Shown here in pieces: positions 1 through 9,456 of a stretch of DNA of 64,000 nucleotides. The DNA lies in the NCBI GenBank assembly GCA_024304885.1, contig JALJOM010000004.1, forward strand, positions 62,001-126,000, in the 5' to 3' direction. Source of the stretch: Beijerinckiaceae bacterium (lineage in GTDB: Bacteria > Pseudomonadota > Alphaproteobacteria > Rhizobiales > Beijerinckiaceae). Position 1 is the first letter of the stretch, and each line of letters begins with the position of its first letter. The notes beneath the pieces are model-generated. The model searched no databases. It was not told the origin of the DNA and saw only the letters and a list, made by a program, of their open reading frames with translations. The translations under genes were made by a program, and so were the position numbers.

Positions 1-219
1 GTCATGCGGATGTCCAGCTCTAAAACCTACGGCTCCGATGCGCGGGAGAGCATGCATCATAGCTGGAGCCATGAATTTCCTGACTGGCTCACGCCCCACG
101 TTCCAAGGCGACGATGCTGATCATTCGGGATTGGTTGCAGCCTGACGACCCCGCAACGCGGCATGCTGTCGCGAGGCGCGAGTACCGCTTTATACATCTC
201 GTATTCGAAGGAGCTCATC
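1..219. other. Left edge, no gene recognised
   Basis: Short overlapping reading frames occur on both strands but none resembles a known protein. The last 20 bases hold the ribosome binding site of the next gene. Confidence 0.5.
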
Positions 220-687
220 ATGAACCACCTGAGTCGAATCGTCATTGCCGCAGCGCTTTCGTCTTCTTTCGTCGTGGATGCCGCTTGGGCGCGCGACCCG
301 TGGGCTGCGCCGAGACCCACGAGGGAATTCGACGAACGCTTGATATGCGATCACTATCTCGGAGGCCAAATCGTCGCGCGAACAGAATTGTTCTTCGGAT
401 TGTCGCGATCAGGAGGGCCGAACATTACCGAAAGCGAATTTCAGGTATTCATAGACAAGCATGTGACGCCGCGTTTTCCGGATGGCTTGACCTTGCTGAG
501 CGGGAACGGCCAATTCAAGGACTCGTCGGGAAAAATCGTCCGCGAAGGGTCGAAGGAATTGATTCTTCTCTACACTTTCACGAGAGCAAGCCAGGCTGCG
601 ATCGAAGCGATCCGTGCCGAATACAAGAGTGCCTTCCAGCAAGAGTCCGTCCTACGCGTCGACGAGCAATCTTGCGTCTCCTTCTAG
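220..687 (+). CDS. Secreted DUF3574 family protein
   Basis: A 155-residue exported protein of unknown function. Residues 1-25 form a signal peptide (basic start, hydrophobic core, AWARD cleavage region). The rest matches the DUF3574 pattern: the RTELFFGLSR segment, then TPRFPDGLTLLSGNGQF, a VREGSKELILLY strand and a C-terminal Cys (CVSF). I chose the ATG at 220 over an in-frame ATG at 163 because GAAGGAG lies 7 nt upstream at 207-213 and the signal peptide starts there. It stands alone on its strand, with a hairpin about 50 bp downstream. The family assignment is from memory of the domain pattern. Confidence 0.8.
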   Translation: MNHLSRIVIAAALSSSFVVDAAWARDPWAAPRPTREFDERLICDHYLGGQIVARTELFFGLSRSGGPNITESEFQVFIDKHVTPRFPDGLTLLSGNGQFKDSSGKIVREGSKELILLYTFTRASQAAIEAIRAEYKSAFQQESVLRVDEQSCVSF

Positions 688-735
688 GCTTCGAACCCCC
701 AACCGTCACGCCTAGAGGATCGAGGACTTCATGCC

Positions 736-769
736 GGCTCGTGTGGGTTTCTCATGCCCACACTGAGCC
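736..769 (+). terminator. Stem-loop downstream of DUF3574 gene, possible terminator
   Basis: The arms ggctcgtgtggg (736-747) and cccacac-t-gagcc (757-769) pair over 12 bp with one bulged T and a 9-nt loop. No T-run follows, so this is at best a weak intrinsic terminator or a mRNA 3'-end structure. It lies 48 bp after the DUF3574 stop codon. Confidence 0.4.
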
Positions 770-967
770 GTCTCGTCACAGCGATCCACCGTTGGCGGGG
801 TGGTTAGCCCGAACACCTCGACCTTGATGCGCGGCCTCGAGCCACGGATGCCTGGTCGAGACGTAGCTGGTGCGGAGAGTGGAATGACCACCGGGTCCAT
901 ATGGTGAGCTCGTGCAGGTTTTGCAGGAAACGATAGCAATCGGCAATCTAGCTGGGGCTCGACAATC

Positions 968-3900
968 ATGTCTTTCATCAAGTTCCTCTTGCTTCGGGCG
1001 GACGACCACATCGTGCTCGAAGGCCGTCTCCTCAACATGGACGTCGTCGACGTGGACGGCGTGCCCCACGCTCACGCCGGGCAAAACGACGGCGGCGTTG
1101 ACGGGTGCGCCATCGAGCTGACGCCGCCGCCCCAGTACATCGTCGAGTACGCGGACAAGGTCAGTCAGCCGGCGCCCCTGCAGCCCAAGCCAATCTATGC
1201 CTCGCCGTCGAATTTGGTGTTCAGCGTCCCGGCCCCGGCCGCGGGCCGGACGATCCCGCTGACCGTGGCCGGTCTGCTCGAGGCCATCACCGAGCTCGAG
1301 ATCCACTCGCAGAACGGCCTGTCGCTCGATCCCGTGGTTGATCCGCTCGATGTTGCGACCAACGGGACGGTCGTCGCCGAGCGTGCTCGTCGTGCGGCGG
1401 CGTTGGTGGCGCGGGCCGCGCCGGCCGTCGAGTCCACCGCCGTTACCAGTAACATCTCGCAGGGTGATCCGAATGTGGCCGTCCCGGGCAGCGTGGGCGT
1501 CCCGAGCGCCGTGCTGATAGCGCCGGCGCGCCTCATGTGGGCGCTGCCGACGGGGGCGGCCCGCTTTACCCACCAGCACGAGCCATCGGAGCGAGCGGGC
1601 CGCGTCGAGCAGTGGCACACCCGACTGGGGGTGCGCACGGGGTCGGGCAAGAGCGCGCCACTGGAGGTCGACGTGCCGCTGCGCTCGATCTTTTTCAATA
1701 CGCTGCGCCCGAGCGGCACGTCCACGGCCTTCAAGAATCTCGTCGATCCCGTGAAGATCAACAGCCCGGTCGACGAGTTCGCCGCAGAGCAAATAGCAGC
1801 GCAGTCGATGCCGGCGGGCGGCGCGTTGGATCTCGACCACCTGCGCGTGTCGACGCTCGGCGCCACCCTCGACCTCGACGGCTCGTGGACGAGCGGAGCG
1901 ATCCGCAGCTACCGCCACCACATCATCGACGGGCGCGACGAGAAGGTCCGCGTGGCCACAAGGGGCCGTCTGTTCCCGTTCGGTCATCGAGCCGTCCTCG
2001 CCAGCACGGTCCAGCGCGAGTTGCGCGGCGACGTAGACGGCGCCGTCGCCGCCCTCGTCCGAAGGTCCGTGCTGACGGTGAAGGACCGCATCAAGGACGT
2101 CGGCGGCAGCGGCAAGACCGGCCGGCAATGGCCGTGGCGCAGCGTGGAGATCCTCAACCGTGTCAGTCCACCAGGCGACGAGATCGCCCTCGGCAGCGGG
2201 ATCGTCCATTTGCAGGTCACCGGGCGGCCGTTCGCGTCGGTATGCCGCGCGACGGACCACTCCGGCCAGGTCGTCACGTTCAGCGTACCGTTGCTGTTCG
2301 TCCCCGACGGCGTCACTGACGCCGCCGCTCGTGGTGTGTGGAACGCGCGTGGCTCGGATTTCAAGCGGTTTAGGCTGGACGGGCAACGGGTCGGCTTGAC
2401 CGCCGTCGCCGGCGCCGGCGAGCGGTCGTCGCCGGACGCGACGACGCTGGTCGTCCGTCACGCGCAGGTAGCGATGACGACCGATGCGCAGGGCAAGGTG
2501 GTCCCGGTCGTCGCCGAGTACCTCGGGTCCTCCCCGGTGATCGACGGTCTGGGTCAGCAGGGAGCGACGACGATCCGCTACTCCCAGCAGTTCCTCGATC
2601 ACGGGTTCGGCGGGCTCAACAGCGGCGAGCTGCTCGTGCTGCTCGACGGCCCGTTGACCACGATCGGCCAGGGCCGTGCTCTCGCCAGCGCCACGATGCA
2701 GGTGCGGGCGGTCTCGCGGGCCGTCGGAGCGGTTGCCTCCAACGCCGCGCCGAGCGCCCTCGCCGCCGACCTGGCGGCGGTCGCCGGCGGGGCCTTCGAT
2801 CCACGCAAATGGTTCTCCGGCCTGGAGGACACGACGTTGTTCGGCGTGTTCCCCCTCGGCCAGCTGCTGCCTGCGCCCGGGACGCTCACGCTCGTCGAGG
2901 ACGCCCCGTACCAGACCGCCGCGCTGCTCGACGGGCGCAAGACCTTCACGTCGACGTGGAAGACCACGCTTCTGCAGCTCGGCGGCGCGGTACCTGTCGG
3001 TCCAGCCGTGCTGCGCACGGATGGCCAGGCGATGCTCTTGACGCTGGAGAACACGACGTCGGTCGTTCCGGGAACACAGGAGATCCGGACCCGCAGCACC
3101 GCCGAGGTCGAGCACGCCGTCATCGCCCTTGCCGCGGGCACCGGAGGCCCGGAGCTGATCGCCCTCGCCGTCCCGTCGTTGCGGTTCGAGACGGTCGACG
3201 CCGCCGCGCCGACGGTCGACGTCTCCGTGGGGAAGCTTGACTTCCTCGGTCCGCTGTCGTGGGTCGCGACCCTGGCGAAGCTGTTGGAGAATACCGGGCT
3301 CGGCGGCTTGTCCCAACGCACCGCGGCGGGCCGGGCGGAAGCGGCGGTTGCGGCAGCTGGCAACGGCACGGGCGTGCAAGTCTACGACGATCGCGTCGAG
3401 GCGTCTTTGGTGCTCGCCGTTCCCGGCCTCGCCCTCGGTGCCTTCAGCCTCACCGACCTCGTGTTCCGGTCCGACTTCGCCCTGTACCTCGAGGGCCAGG
3501 CGCCGACGCTGACGCTTGCGTTCTCCCGGGCGGAGAATCCGTTCCATCTGACGATTGCGCTGTTCGGCGGCGGCGGGCACCTGCGGGTAAAGGTCTCGAC
3601 GAAGGAGCTGGTCGAAATCATCGGTGCCCTCGAGTTCGGCGCCGCCGTGTCCGTCAACCTGGCCGGGATCGTCAAGGGCGGGGCATCAGTGATGGCCGGC
3701 ATCGGCTTCGAGCTCCGGCCCGGCAAGGTCGACCTCTCGGGCTACGTGGACATGCGCGGCCATCTCGACGTGCTCGGCCTTATCGCCCTGACCATCCAGG
3801 TGCTCGTGCTGGTCGCCTACGAATCGGCTTCAGGGAAGGTGGAAGGCAAGGCGCAAGTGTCAGTGAAGGTCAAGGTGCTTTTCTTCAAGAAGACCGTCAA

Positions 3901-4027
3901 GTTCGAGGTCCACCACGAGTTCGCCGGCAGCGGATCGGATGCCGCCCGGGCGCTCGGCGCCGGAGCGGCCATCGTGCCTGACGCCGCAGCGTGGAACGCC
4001 TACTGGGACACCTTTGCCGCCGCCTGA
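968..4027 (+). CDS. Giant protein of unknown function next to tail locus (1019 aa)
   Basis: I do not recognise this 1019-residue protein. It has no signal peptide at the start (MSFIKFLLLRADDHIV). The middle alternates short beta-rich stretches with Ala/Gly-rich linkers. The last 200 residues (about 800-1000) are rich in alternating hydrophobic residues and glycines, ending in a basic strand with VKVKVLFFKKTVKFEVHHEF, which suggests stacked beta strands. It is followed 27 bp later by another giant gene on the same strand, so the two are probably one transcript. GC and codon use resemble the tail operon at 17.4-34.7 kb more than the neighbouring stress block (impression, not calculated). It could be an adhesin, shell or cargo protein of the tail particle. 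Confidence 0.7.
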   Translation: MSFIKFLLLRADDHIVLEGRLLNMDVVDVDGVPHAHAGQNDGGVDGCAIELTPPPQYIVEYADKVSQPAPLQPKPIYASPSNLVFSVPAPAAGRTIPLTVAGLLEAITELEIHSQNGLSLDPVVDPLDVATNGTVVAERARRAAALVARAAPAVESTAVTSNISQGDPNVAVPGSVGVPSAVLIAPARLMWALPTGAARFTHQHEPSERAGRVEQWHTRLGVRTGSGKSAPLEVDVPLRSIFFNTLRPSGTSTAFKNLVDPVKINSPVDEFAAEQIAAQSMPAGGALDLDHLRVSTLGATLDLDGSWTSGAIRSYRHHIIDGRDEKVRVATRGRLFPFGHRAVLASTVQRELRGDVDGAVAALVRRSVLTVKDRIKDVGGSGKTGRQWPWRSVEILNRVSPPGDEIALGSGIVHLQVTGRPFASVCRATDHSGQVVTFSVPLLFVPDGVTDAAARGVWNARGSDFKRFRLDGQRVGLTAVAGAGERSSPDATTLVVRHAQVAMTTDAQGKVVPVVAEYLGSSPVIDGLGQQGATTIRYSQQFLDHGFGGLNSGELLVLLDGPLTTIGQGRALASATMQVRAVSRAVGAVASNAAPSALAADLAAVAGGAFDPRKWFSGLEDTTLFGVFPLGQLLPAPGTLTLVEDAPYQTAALLDGRKTFTSTWKTTLLQLGGAVPVGPAVLRTDGQAMLLTLENTTSVVPGTQEIRTRSTAEVEHAVIALAAGTGGPELIALAVPSLRFETVDAAAPTVDVSVGKLDFLGPLSWVATLAKLLENTGLGGLSQRTAAGRAEAAVAAAGNGTGVQVYDDRVEASLVLAVPGLALGAFSLTDLVFRSDFALYLEGQAPTLTLAFSRAENPFHLTIALFGGGGHLRVKVSTKELVEIIGALEFGAAVSVNLAGIVKGGASVMAGIGFELRPGKVDLSGYVDMRGHLDVLGLIALTIQVLVLVAYESASGKVEGKAQVSVKVKVLFFKKTVKFEVHHEFAGSGSDAARALGAGAAIVPDAAAWNAYWDTFAAA

Positions 4028-4054
4028 GCCCAATTTCATCGCCGCGAGGATGCC

Positions 4055-7000
4055 ATGGCCAATTCCCTGATCCTGACCCTGCTCCCGAACGGATTCGCCG
4101 CGGACGGACGGCTGAGGTTGTCGGTCGTCGTCGGCTTCCAGCTCGACCCGGCGCTTGCCATGTTCGAGGCGTCCCCGATCGCAGACTGGCCCCGGCAGTC
4201 CAACGAGCTCGTGCTCCGGGCCCTGCAGGCGGGGACCGACGAGCCGATCGCCATCACTCGCGTAGCCGCAGAGCCGGCGAGTGCGACGCTGTGGAATGCC
4301 ATCTTCCGCCGCGATGCGCCCATCGGCGCGCCGCCGGCGACCGCCGCGGAGGCCGACGCCTATCGCGCGGTCCGCACCCCGTTCGCCCACGGCCAAGCGC
4401 ACCGGGCACTGACCAGCCTCTACGACGAGGCGCTGGCGACCAGCCCGACGGCGCCGCTGGCGCCCGACCACCCGGTCGTCCAGGCGGTCCGCGCCCTTGC
4501 CGAGCTCACGGGCGATGCCGCGGCGCCTACCGCCAGGGTCGCCCCGCTTCCGGCCGCGGCCCGCGAGCTGCTCGATCCGGACCGCCTGACGCCGGATCGT
4601 CTCGACGAGGCCGTCCGCGAGCTGACGGCAGCCGGACGTAGCGACGCCGCCCGCGTGGCGCCACTCGTCCCAGGCGTGCTCCGCGCCCGCATGTCCGCTT
4701 CGGCGGCACCCGCCGGCCCCGGCCCGCTCGCCGGGGTGGCGCCGATCGAGAGCGCCGACGTCCAGCAGGTGCTCGGCCTGATCCTCGACCACCCGGCGCT
4801 CGCTCGCAGGCTCGGCCTGATCATCGACGTGACGGCCCCGTTGCCGAGCCCCGGGATCGTCGACGGCGGTCTGATCCGCGTCGACACGCCCGAGGCGCCA
4901 GTGCTCCAGGTGTTCGACCGCCTCCGCCTGCCGCCGAGCCGGATCCGGCTCGACCGTAGCAAGCGGCTGTTCGTGATGGCGACCCGGCCCGGGCCGAGCA
5001 AAGAGGTCGTCGACGGAATGCTCGACATCTCACCTGTCGAGACGAAGTACGAGCTCAGCGACATCGACGTGCACGGGTTGACCCGTCAGCTCGGTGCGCT
5101 CGCCCGCCGCCTCGACGCCGACCTCGGGCCAGTTACCCTGCCGTTCCGGCGCGACGGCGGCCTCACTTTGGCCCAGGCCGGCCGCGCCGCCGTGGCGAAG
5201 GCGGCGATCGACGCCGCCAATTACTGGGCCGGCCCGCCCGAGGAGGTCGAAGGCGAGCCCGTGCTCTACGCCGACGACGTCACCGGAGGCTACCGGATCG
5301 ACGTGTCCCGCAACGGCGGGCCGTTCCGCTCACTGATGCGCCGGCACGTCGAGTACCGCATCGGGGACGTCGTCGCGAAGTCGCCGACGCTGACTGCCGA
5401 CGACGAGGGCATGGTCGAGGGTCTCGTCGCCGTCGAGCAGGCCACCGGCGGCGCCGGGTCCGTGCTCGACATCGCCGAGGCGATGGTCGCCTGGGACGGC
5501 TATTCGCTCGCCGCCAAGCGGCCCGGCGCCGTCGTCGATCCGGGTGCGCCAGGCGCGCCGGTTGTTCCGTCGCCGGCGGTCATTCCCGGCTATCCCATCG
5601 ACGTGCGCGTGCGGCCGGTATCGGGCACGGTGACACCGCTCCGCTACGGGGACACCTATGCGATGCGTGCCCGGGTAGTCGATCTCGCCGGCAACTCGCT
5701 GGGCGAGGGCGACCACGACAGCGGCCAGGTGAGCAAGACCGTGCGCTTCCTCCGCCATCAGCCGGTCGCCGCGCCCTCGCTCGTGCCGGTTCGGCCGTTC
5801 GGCGGGGGCGAGACGCTGACCCGGCTGATCGCCCGCAGCGACGGCGAGGGCAACCCGCTCGGCGCACCCGCCGAGCGCCATCTCGCGCCGCCGCCGTCGA
5901 GCCAGCAGATGGCCGAGCGGCACGGCAAGTTCGACGCGGCGCTGGGCCCCGGCGTGCCTGCGGCAACGCGCGAGCGGCTGCGCGTTCTCGCCGGGATCCA
6001 GGGGAGCTTCGAGGATCCGGCCGTGACGCTGCCGGACGGGACGTCGGTGCCGGCCGACGGGTTCGGCGTGGCCACGCCGCCCGCCGGGCAGTACGTGTTC
6101 CACGATACGGACCGCCTGCGGGTCCCCTATCTCCACGACGCCGTCGCCGCGGGCGCCACCCTGATCGCCCAGGCGCCGACGGGGGAGCAGGTCGTCACCG
6201 TGGGGTTCGGGGACGAGCCATGGCCGGATGCGCGGCCCGCTCGACTCACCGTCACCGCTGCCGGCACCACGTCGCTCCGCGCCGAAACCGCCGGCGCTAC
6301 GCAGCGCATCGCCGTCGCCTTGGCGCCGGGACAGGAGGTCACTGCCGAGCTGTCGTCGGCGCTGCGGCCCGGGTTGATGACCCACCTCGACCCGGTTCCC
6401 GCCGCGATGGCGAAAGCGGCGCTCGCCGGTCTCGTCCCGTGGCTCAGCCCACGCAACCCGATCACGATGCTGCATGCCACCCGCAAGCCGATCGCCGACC
6501 CGATCCTCACGATCGACCAGATCGGCTCGCGCGAGCGCGGCGACACCGACATCCGCTTCCGTGCCCACGTGACGTTCCACGCCGCCACCACAGGCAAGGT
6601 CGACATCGTTGCCGCCTGGGACGAGGTCATCGACCCTGGCCTCGGCGACTTGATCACCGAGCCCCGCCGGGTCACGCTGGCGTCGTTCACGCCGAAAGAG
6701 AGCGAGGAGTCGTTCACCATCGAGGTACGCCACGACTTCGGCGACACCAAGCACCGTGCCGTGCGCCTGTTCGCCGTCGCCGCGACGAGGTTCCGGGACT
6801 GCTTCCCGGAACTGGTCGAGGGCGATCCGCTGACCCTGCGCGAAGGTCCCGCCGTCGAGCTCGACGTGCTCAACACGCGGGTCCCGCCCCCGCTGCAGAT
6901 CCACTCGGTCCTGCCGACCTATCGCTGGTCGCGCCAGAAGTCGCCCGGGCGGCTCGAGGCGGTGCGCCATGTCACGGGAGTGCGCGTGTACGTCGAGCGG

Positions 7001-7876
7001 CCCGGCGCCACCACGGGCGAAGGCGAGGAGCTCGGCGTCATCGTCTACGCCTCGCAGGCCATCCACGACGGCCCGCTTGCCGGACCCGCCCGGTCCTACG
7101 TCTCACGCTGGGGGGACGATCCGCTCGACACCAATGTCATCGCCCAGAACCTCCGCCCGCTCGCGAGCAACTTCCCCGCTGGCGCGGCCACAAGGGAACC
7201 GCTGCTCGCCGACCTCGGGCACCTCGGCGACGCCGCCGACATCACTACCATCGTCGGCCACCCGCTGCGCTACGCCGCCGAGCGCGGCCTGTGGTACGCC
7301 GACGTCGACATTTCCGGGCCGAAGCGCGAGTCCGTGTTCGTGCGCCTCGGGCTCGTGCGCCGCCAGCCGCACAGTATCGGAAGTTGCCGGCTGTCCCGCG
7401 CGCGCGAGACTGGTTGGTTCACCCTGCCGTTCTCCGTCGGTGTCACCCTCGAGGCCGCACCGTCCGCCGTGACACACGCCGAGGTTTCTTGGAGACGCGT
7501 CGTTGGGAATCCTCCGCTCAGGGTGAAGCTGCGCGTGGCGCCGCGCGTCGACGGCGGCTCGATCAGCGACATCCTCACGGAAGAGGGTGCGGTGTCGACA
7601 AATCTCGGTGTGGTGTCGCCAGCTAATACTGGTATCAGCGCCCCATTCGTTCATGAACAGCTCGGCCCGGAGGGCCTCGACAGCCGGGCCGGCTCGATCG
7701 ACGCCGGCAGCACAGACCCAGAGCTGATGCAACGGCGTTGGAACGGCCGCATCGTCGTGCTCGTCGAGCGAATCGGATCCGACTTCGTCGAGGACATCGA
7801 GCGCACGCAACCGATTTTCGTCGAGGTGGTCGACTTCGCCGATTTGCACGGACCGCTACAAACGGGCCCCCTGTGA
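4055..7876 (+). CDS. Giant protein of unknown function, paired with upstream gene (1273 aa)
   Basis: A 1273-residue protein I cannot assign. It starts with a hydrophobic strand (MANSLILTLLPNGFAADG) that is not a clear signal peptide. Long Ala/Arg-rich helical stretches occupy about residues 100-400. Later come beta-sandwich-like stretches, for example IDVRVRPVSGTVTPLRYGDTY near 510 and a charged region with ITEPRRVTLASFTPKESEES near 870. It follows the 1019-aa gene by 27 bp with GAGGATGCC-type spacing before the ATG. With its partner it faces the tail operon, transcribed toward it. Structural, adhesive or effector roles are all possible; nothing in the sequence decides. Confidence 0.7.
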   Translation: MANSLILTLLPNGFAADGRLRLSVVVGFQLDPALAMFEASPIADWPRQSNELVLRALQAGTDEPIAITRVAAEPASATLWNAIFRRDAPIGAPPATAAEADAYRAVRTPFAHGQAHRALTSLYDEALATSPTAPLAPDHPVVQAVRALAELTGDAAAPTARVAPLPAAARELLDPDRLTPDRLDEAVRELTAAGRSDAARVAPLVPGVLRARMSASAAPAGPGPLAGVAPIESADVQQVLGLILDHPALARRLGLIIDVTAPLPSPGIVDGGLIRVDTPEAPVLQVFDRLRLPPSRIRLDRSKRLFVMATRPGPSKEVVDGMLDISPVETKYELSDIDVHGLTRQLGALARRLDADLGPVTLPFRRDGGLTLAQAGRAAVAKAAIDAANYWAGPPEEVEGEPVLYADDVTGGYRIDVSRNGGPFRSLMRRHVEYRIGDVVAKSPTLTADDEGMVEGLVAVEQATGGAGSVLDIAEAMVAWDGYSLAAKRPGAVVDPGAPGAPVVPSPAVIPGYPIDVRVRPVSGTVTPLRYGDTYAMRARVVDLAGNSLGEGDHDSGQVSKTVRFLRHQPVAAPSLVPVRPFGGGETLTRLIARSDGEGNPLGAPAERHLAPPPSSQQMAERHGKFDAALGPGVPAATRERLRVLAGIQGSFEDPAVTLPDGTSVPADGFGVATPPAGQYVFHDTDRLRVPYLHDAVAAGATLIAQAPTGEQVVTVGFGDEPWPDARPARLTVTAAGTTSLRAETAGATQRIAVALAPGQEVTAELSSALRPGLMTHLDPVPAAMAKAALAGLVPWLSPRNPITMLHATRKPIADPILTIDQIGSRERGDTDIRFRAHVTFHAATTGKVDIVAAWDEVIDPGLGDLITEPRRVTLASFTPKESEESFTIEVRHDFGDTKHRAVRLFAVAATRFRDCFPELVEGDPLTLREGPAVELDVLNTRVPPPLQIHSVLPTYRWSRQKSPGRLEAVRHVTGVRVYVERPGATTGEGEELGVIVYASQAIHDGPLAGPARSYVSRWGDDPLDTNVIAQNLRPLASNFPAGAATREPLLADLGHLGDAADITTIVGHPLRYAAERGLWYADVDISGPKRESVFVRLGLVRRQPHSIGSCRLSRARETGWFTLPFSVGVTLEAAPSAVTHAEVSWRRVVGNPPLRVKLRVAPRVDGGSISDILTEEGAVSTNLGVVSPANTGISAPFVHEQLGPEGLDSRAGSIDAGSTDPELMQRRWNGRIVVLVERIGSDFVEDIERTQPIFVEVVDFADLHGPLQTGPL

Positions 7877-8082
7877 TGGGGCAACCCTGCGCAGGTCAGT
7901 GTCGCCATACACATCAGGCCACCTTCCCGAGAGGAGGAGCTTGTCGCGTTGCACGCAATCGCGAGATTTCGGCGGTTGGGACCGATAAATTAACCGGGGT
8001 GGTGCTAGGCTGTTGTGAGCAAAGGTGGCGTTGGCTCTAACATCCATGCACGTCGCGACGGGACCGTGGGTTGCGGAGGCCT

Positions 8083-8244
8083 CCAAGCCAGCCGTTCGCT
8101 CAAACTACCATTCATGGCGGCTGCCCGAACCTGCAGCAGGCGATGTGCTCCTCGCGCCGACCATTGCATCTGCTGCTTCTTCACCATGCGCTTGGCCACG
8201 AGAGAGGCGGCGGCGGACTCGGCAAGCGACGAAGCGATCCGTCG
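8083..8244 (-). mobile_element. Transposase C-terminal remnant, ISKra4-like
   Basis: About 54 codons read as the C-terminal tail of an ISKra4-type transposase: AESAAASLVAKRMVKKQQ followed by MQW-ARGAH-LLQVR and a short end. Nothing of the catalytic domain precedes it. Directly upstream on the same strand the reading passes into a truncated rtcB in another frame, so the junction near 8245-8265 is a rearrangement scar. The family name rests on memory of this conserved tail. Confidence 0.6.
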
Positions 8245-8713
8245 GCCCGATCGGTAACGCGCGCCATGATCGACAATGCATTCATCTCGCTGGGATCGAG
8301 GCTGATCGCGCTCGTCCTCCCGACACCTGCCCGGTTCTCGTGAAACAGTGCGTCCGCGAGCGGTGCCTGGATAGGCTTGACGTCCGCGACCGAAAGATCG
8401 GTCACCATCGTACGCACGCCGCAAGAAATATCGAAGCCAACCCCTTTGGCCGAGACCACGCCGCCCTCGGCCGGATCGAAGGCCGCCGCGCCACCGATCG
8501 GAAAACCATAGCCCCAATGGGCATCGGGCATGACATAGGATGCACCAATTATCCCAGGAAGAGTCGCGACAGGTTCGGCTTGCTCGGCGACCTTGTCGTC
8601 CCTGCCACGGACGAGATCCTCGTCCCCATAGATGATCGCGGCACGCGCATCGCGCCAGACGGCTCGATACGCCAGCGCGTCGGATCGATCTGCGTCAGGG
8701 AACAAGGATCCAT
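8245..8713 (-). pseudogene. rtcB: rtcB remnant (RNA-splicing ligase), frameshifted and truncated
   Basis: RtcB joins 3'-phosphate (or 2',3'-cyclic phosphate) and 5'-OH RNA ends with GTP and manganese. The ATG at 8713 begins MDPCSLTQIDPTRW. After GAMRVP the frame is lost by one base near 8640 and resumes as AIIYGDEDLVRGRDDKV. The N-terminal landmarks MPDAHWGYGFPIGG and GVGFDISCGVRTM (metal-binding D and C) are intact. Homology stops after AISLDPSEMNAL at about 8280, so some three quarters of the protein, including the GTP-linked histidine, is missing. Transposase debris takes over at the break. It follows the archease remnant, as in intact rtcB-archease loci. Confidence 0.85.
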
Positions 8714-8724
8714 CGCTGTTTCCT

Positions 8725-9121
8725 TCAAACGTCGATGACGCAACCGGCCGACCATAGGCCGTTCGGTGATTGCGCGACTTTCAGCGCCGTATAGGTCGCC
8801 CGTTTCGGCTCGTAGGCGGGTGCATGGCGCTCGCCGCCGAGCCTGCTGCCGTCGATATGCACGGCAACGTCGCCGAACTACTCGCCGTGAACAGCCATCT
8901 CGTAGATAATGGCGTCGAGCCATTCGACGAAAAGGAGTTCGAGATCGGGGGCTTCGCACTGTACGTCAACTGTCAGGCGCGTCTCGATAAGCGAGTCCGT
9001 GACCGCGCCGGTCAATGCCCGTGCGGCCTGCCCGAAAGCTTCTGCCACGGTTCTACCCCGCCCTCGAATGCCAATGTCGGCGTGATGCGAAAAAAGCTCC
9101 CCTGCGGTCGTGCTTGGTCAT
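8725..9121 (-). pseudogene. Archease remnant (RtcB cofactor), frameshift plus nonsense
   Basis: Archease helps RtcB turn over. Reading from the ATG at 9121 gives MTKHDRRGAF, then the frame breaks at a run of six T (T5 would keep it open) and resumes as SHHADIGIRGRGRTVAEAF. The core continues through LELLFVEWLDAIIYEM to HGE, where an in-frame TAG sits at about 8883. Beyond it the frame goes on with VAVHIDGSRLGGERHAPAYE to a natural end just before the rtcB ATG. Two independent lesions make a functional product unlikely. Confidence 0.75.
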
Positions 9122-9210
9122 CAACATGCCGTGGGATCAAGCCGCGTCCTGCACGGGGCGCCTCGATCAGAGGAAGTCACTGCCAGCACGGTTCGAGTCG
9201 ACAAAGGTCA

Positions 9211-9456
9211 TCACCCGCGCTTCGAACAGAGATATGTCACGGCGCCACCGAGAGTGGCGAGCTTGGGATAGTCTATTTCCGGAATGGCGATTCCGAGCCG
9301 CTTGTGGATCGCAGTCACGAAGTTCAAAAAGTCCATCGAATCGATATCGAGCACCTCTCGAAGATCCGCAGACGGATCGACAGATGTCATGTCGATCTCG
9401 GGTGCTATGTTCCCCAGTTCCTCTCGCACCACAGCGTCTATGTCGCTATCTTGCAT
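9211..9456 (-). CDS. Acyl carrier protein-like protein
   Basis: An 81-residue carrier protein. The phosphopantetheine attachment motif is DSMDF (Ser at about residue 40) in a four-helix pattern: an N-terminal helix (DIDAVVREELGNI), the loop with the serine, and IHKRLGIAIPEIDYPKL. It overlaps the end of the E2 gene by 19 bp, so it is translated with the dehydrogenase operon rather than with a fatty-acid synthesis locus. A carrier protein downstream of acetyl-transferring E2 suggests acetyl or acyl groups may be moved onto it, but that is inference. Confidence 0.85.
   Translation of the reverse strand: MQDSDIDAVVREELGNIAPEIDMTSVDPSADLREVLDIDSMDFLNFVTAIHKRLGIAIPEIDYPKLATLGGAVTYLCSKRG

Noticed and set aside
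776-3580. 934-aa open frame on the minus strand
   Set aside because: Arg/Gly-rich antisense shadow of the 1019-aa gene; no start signal and low-complexity composition.
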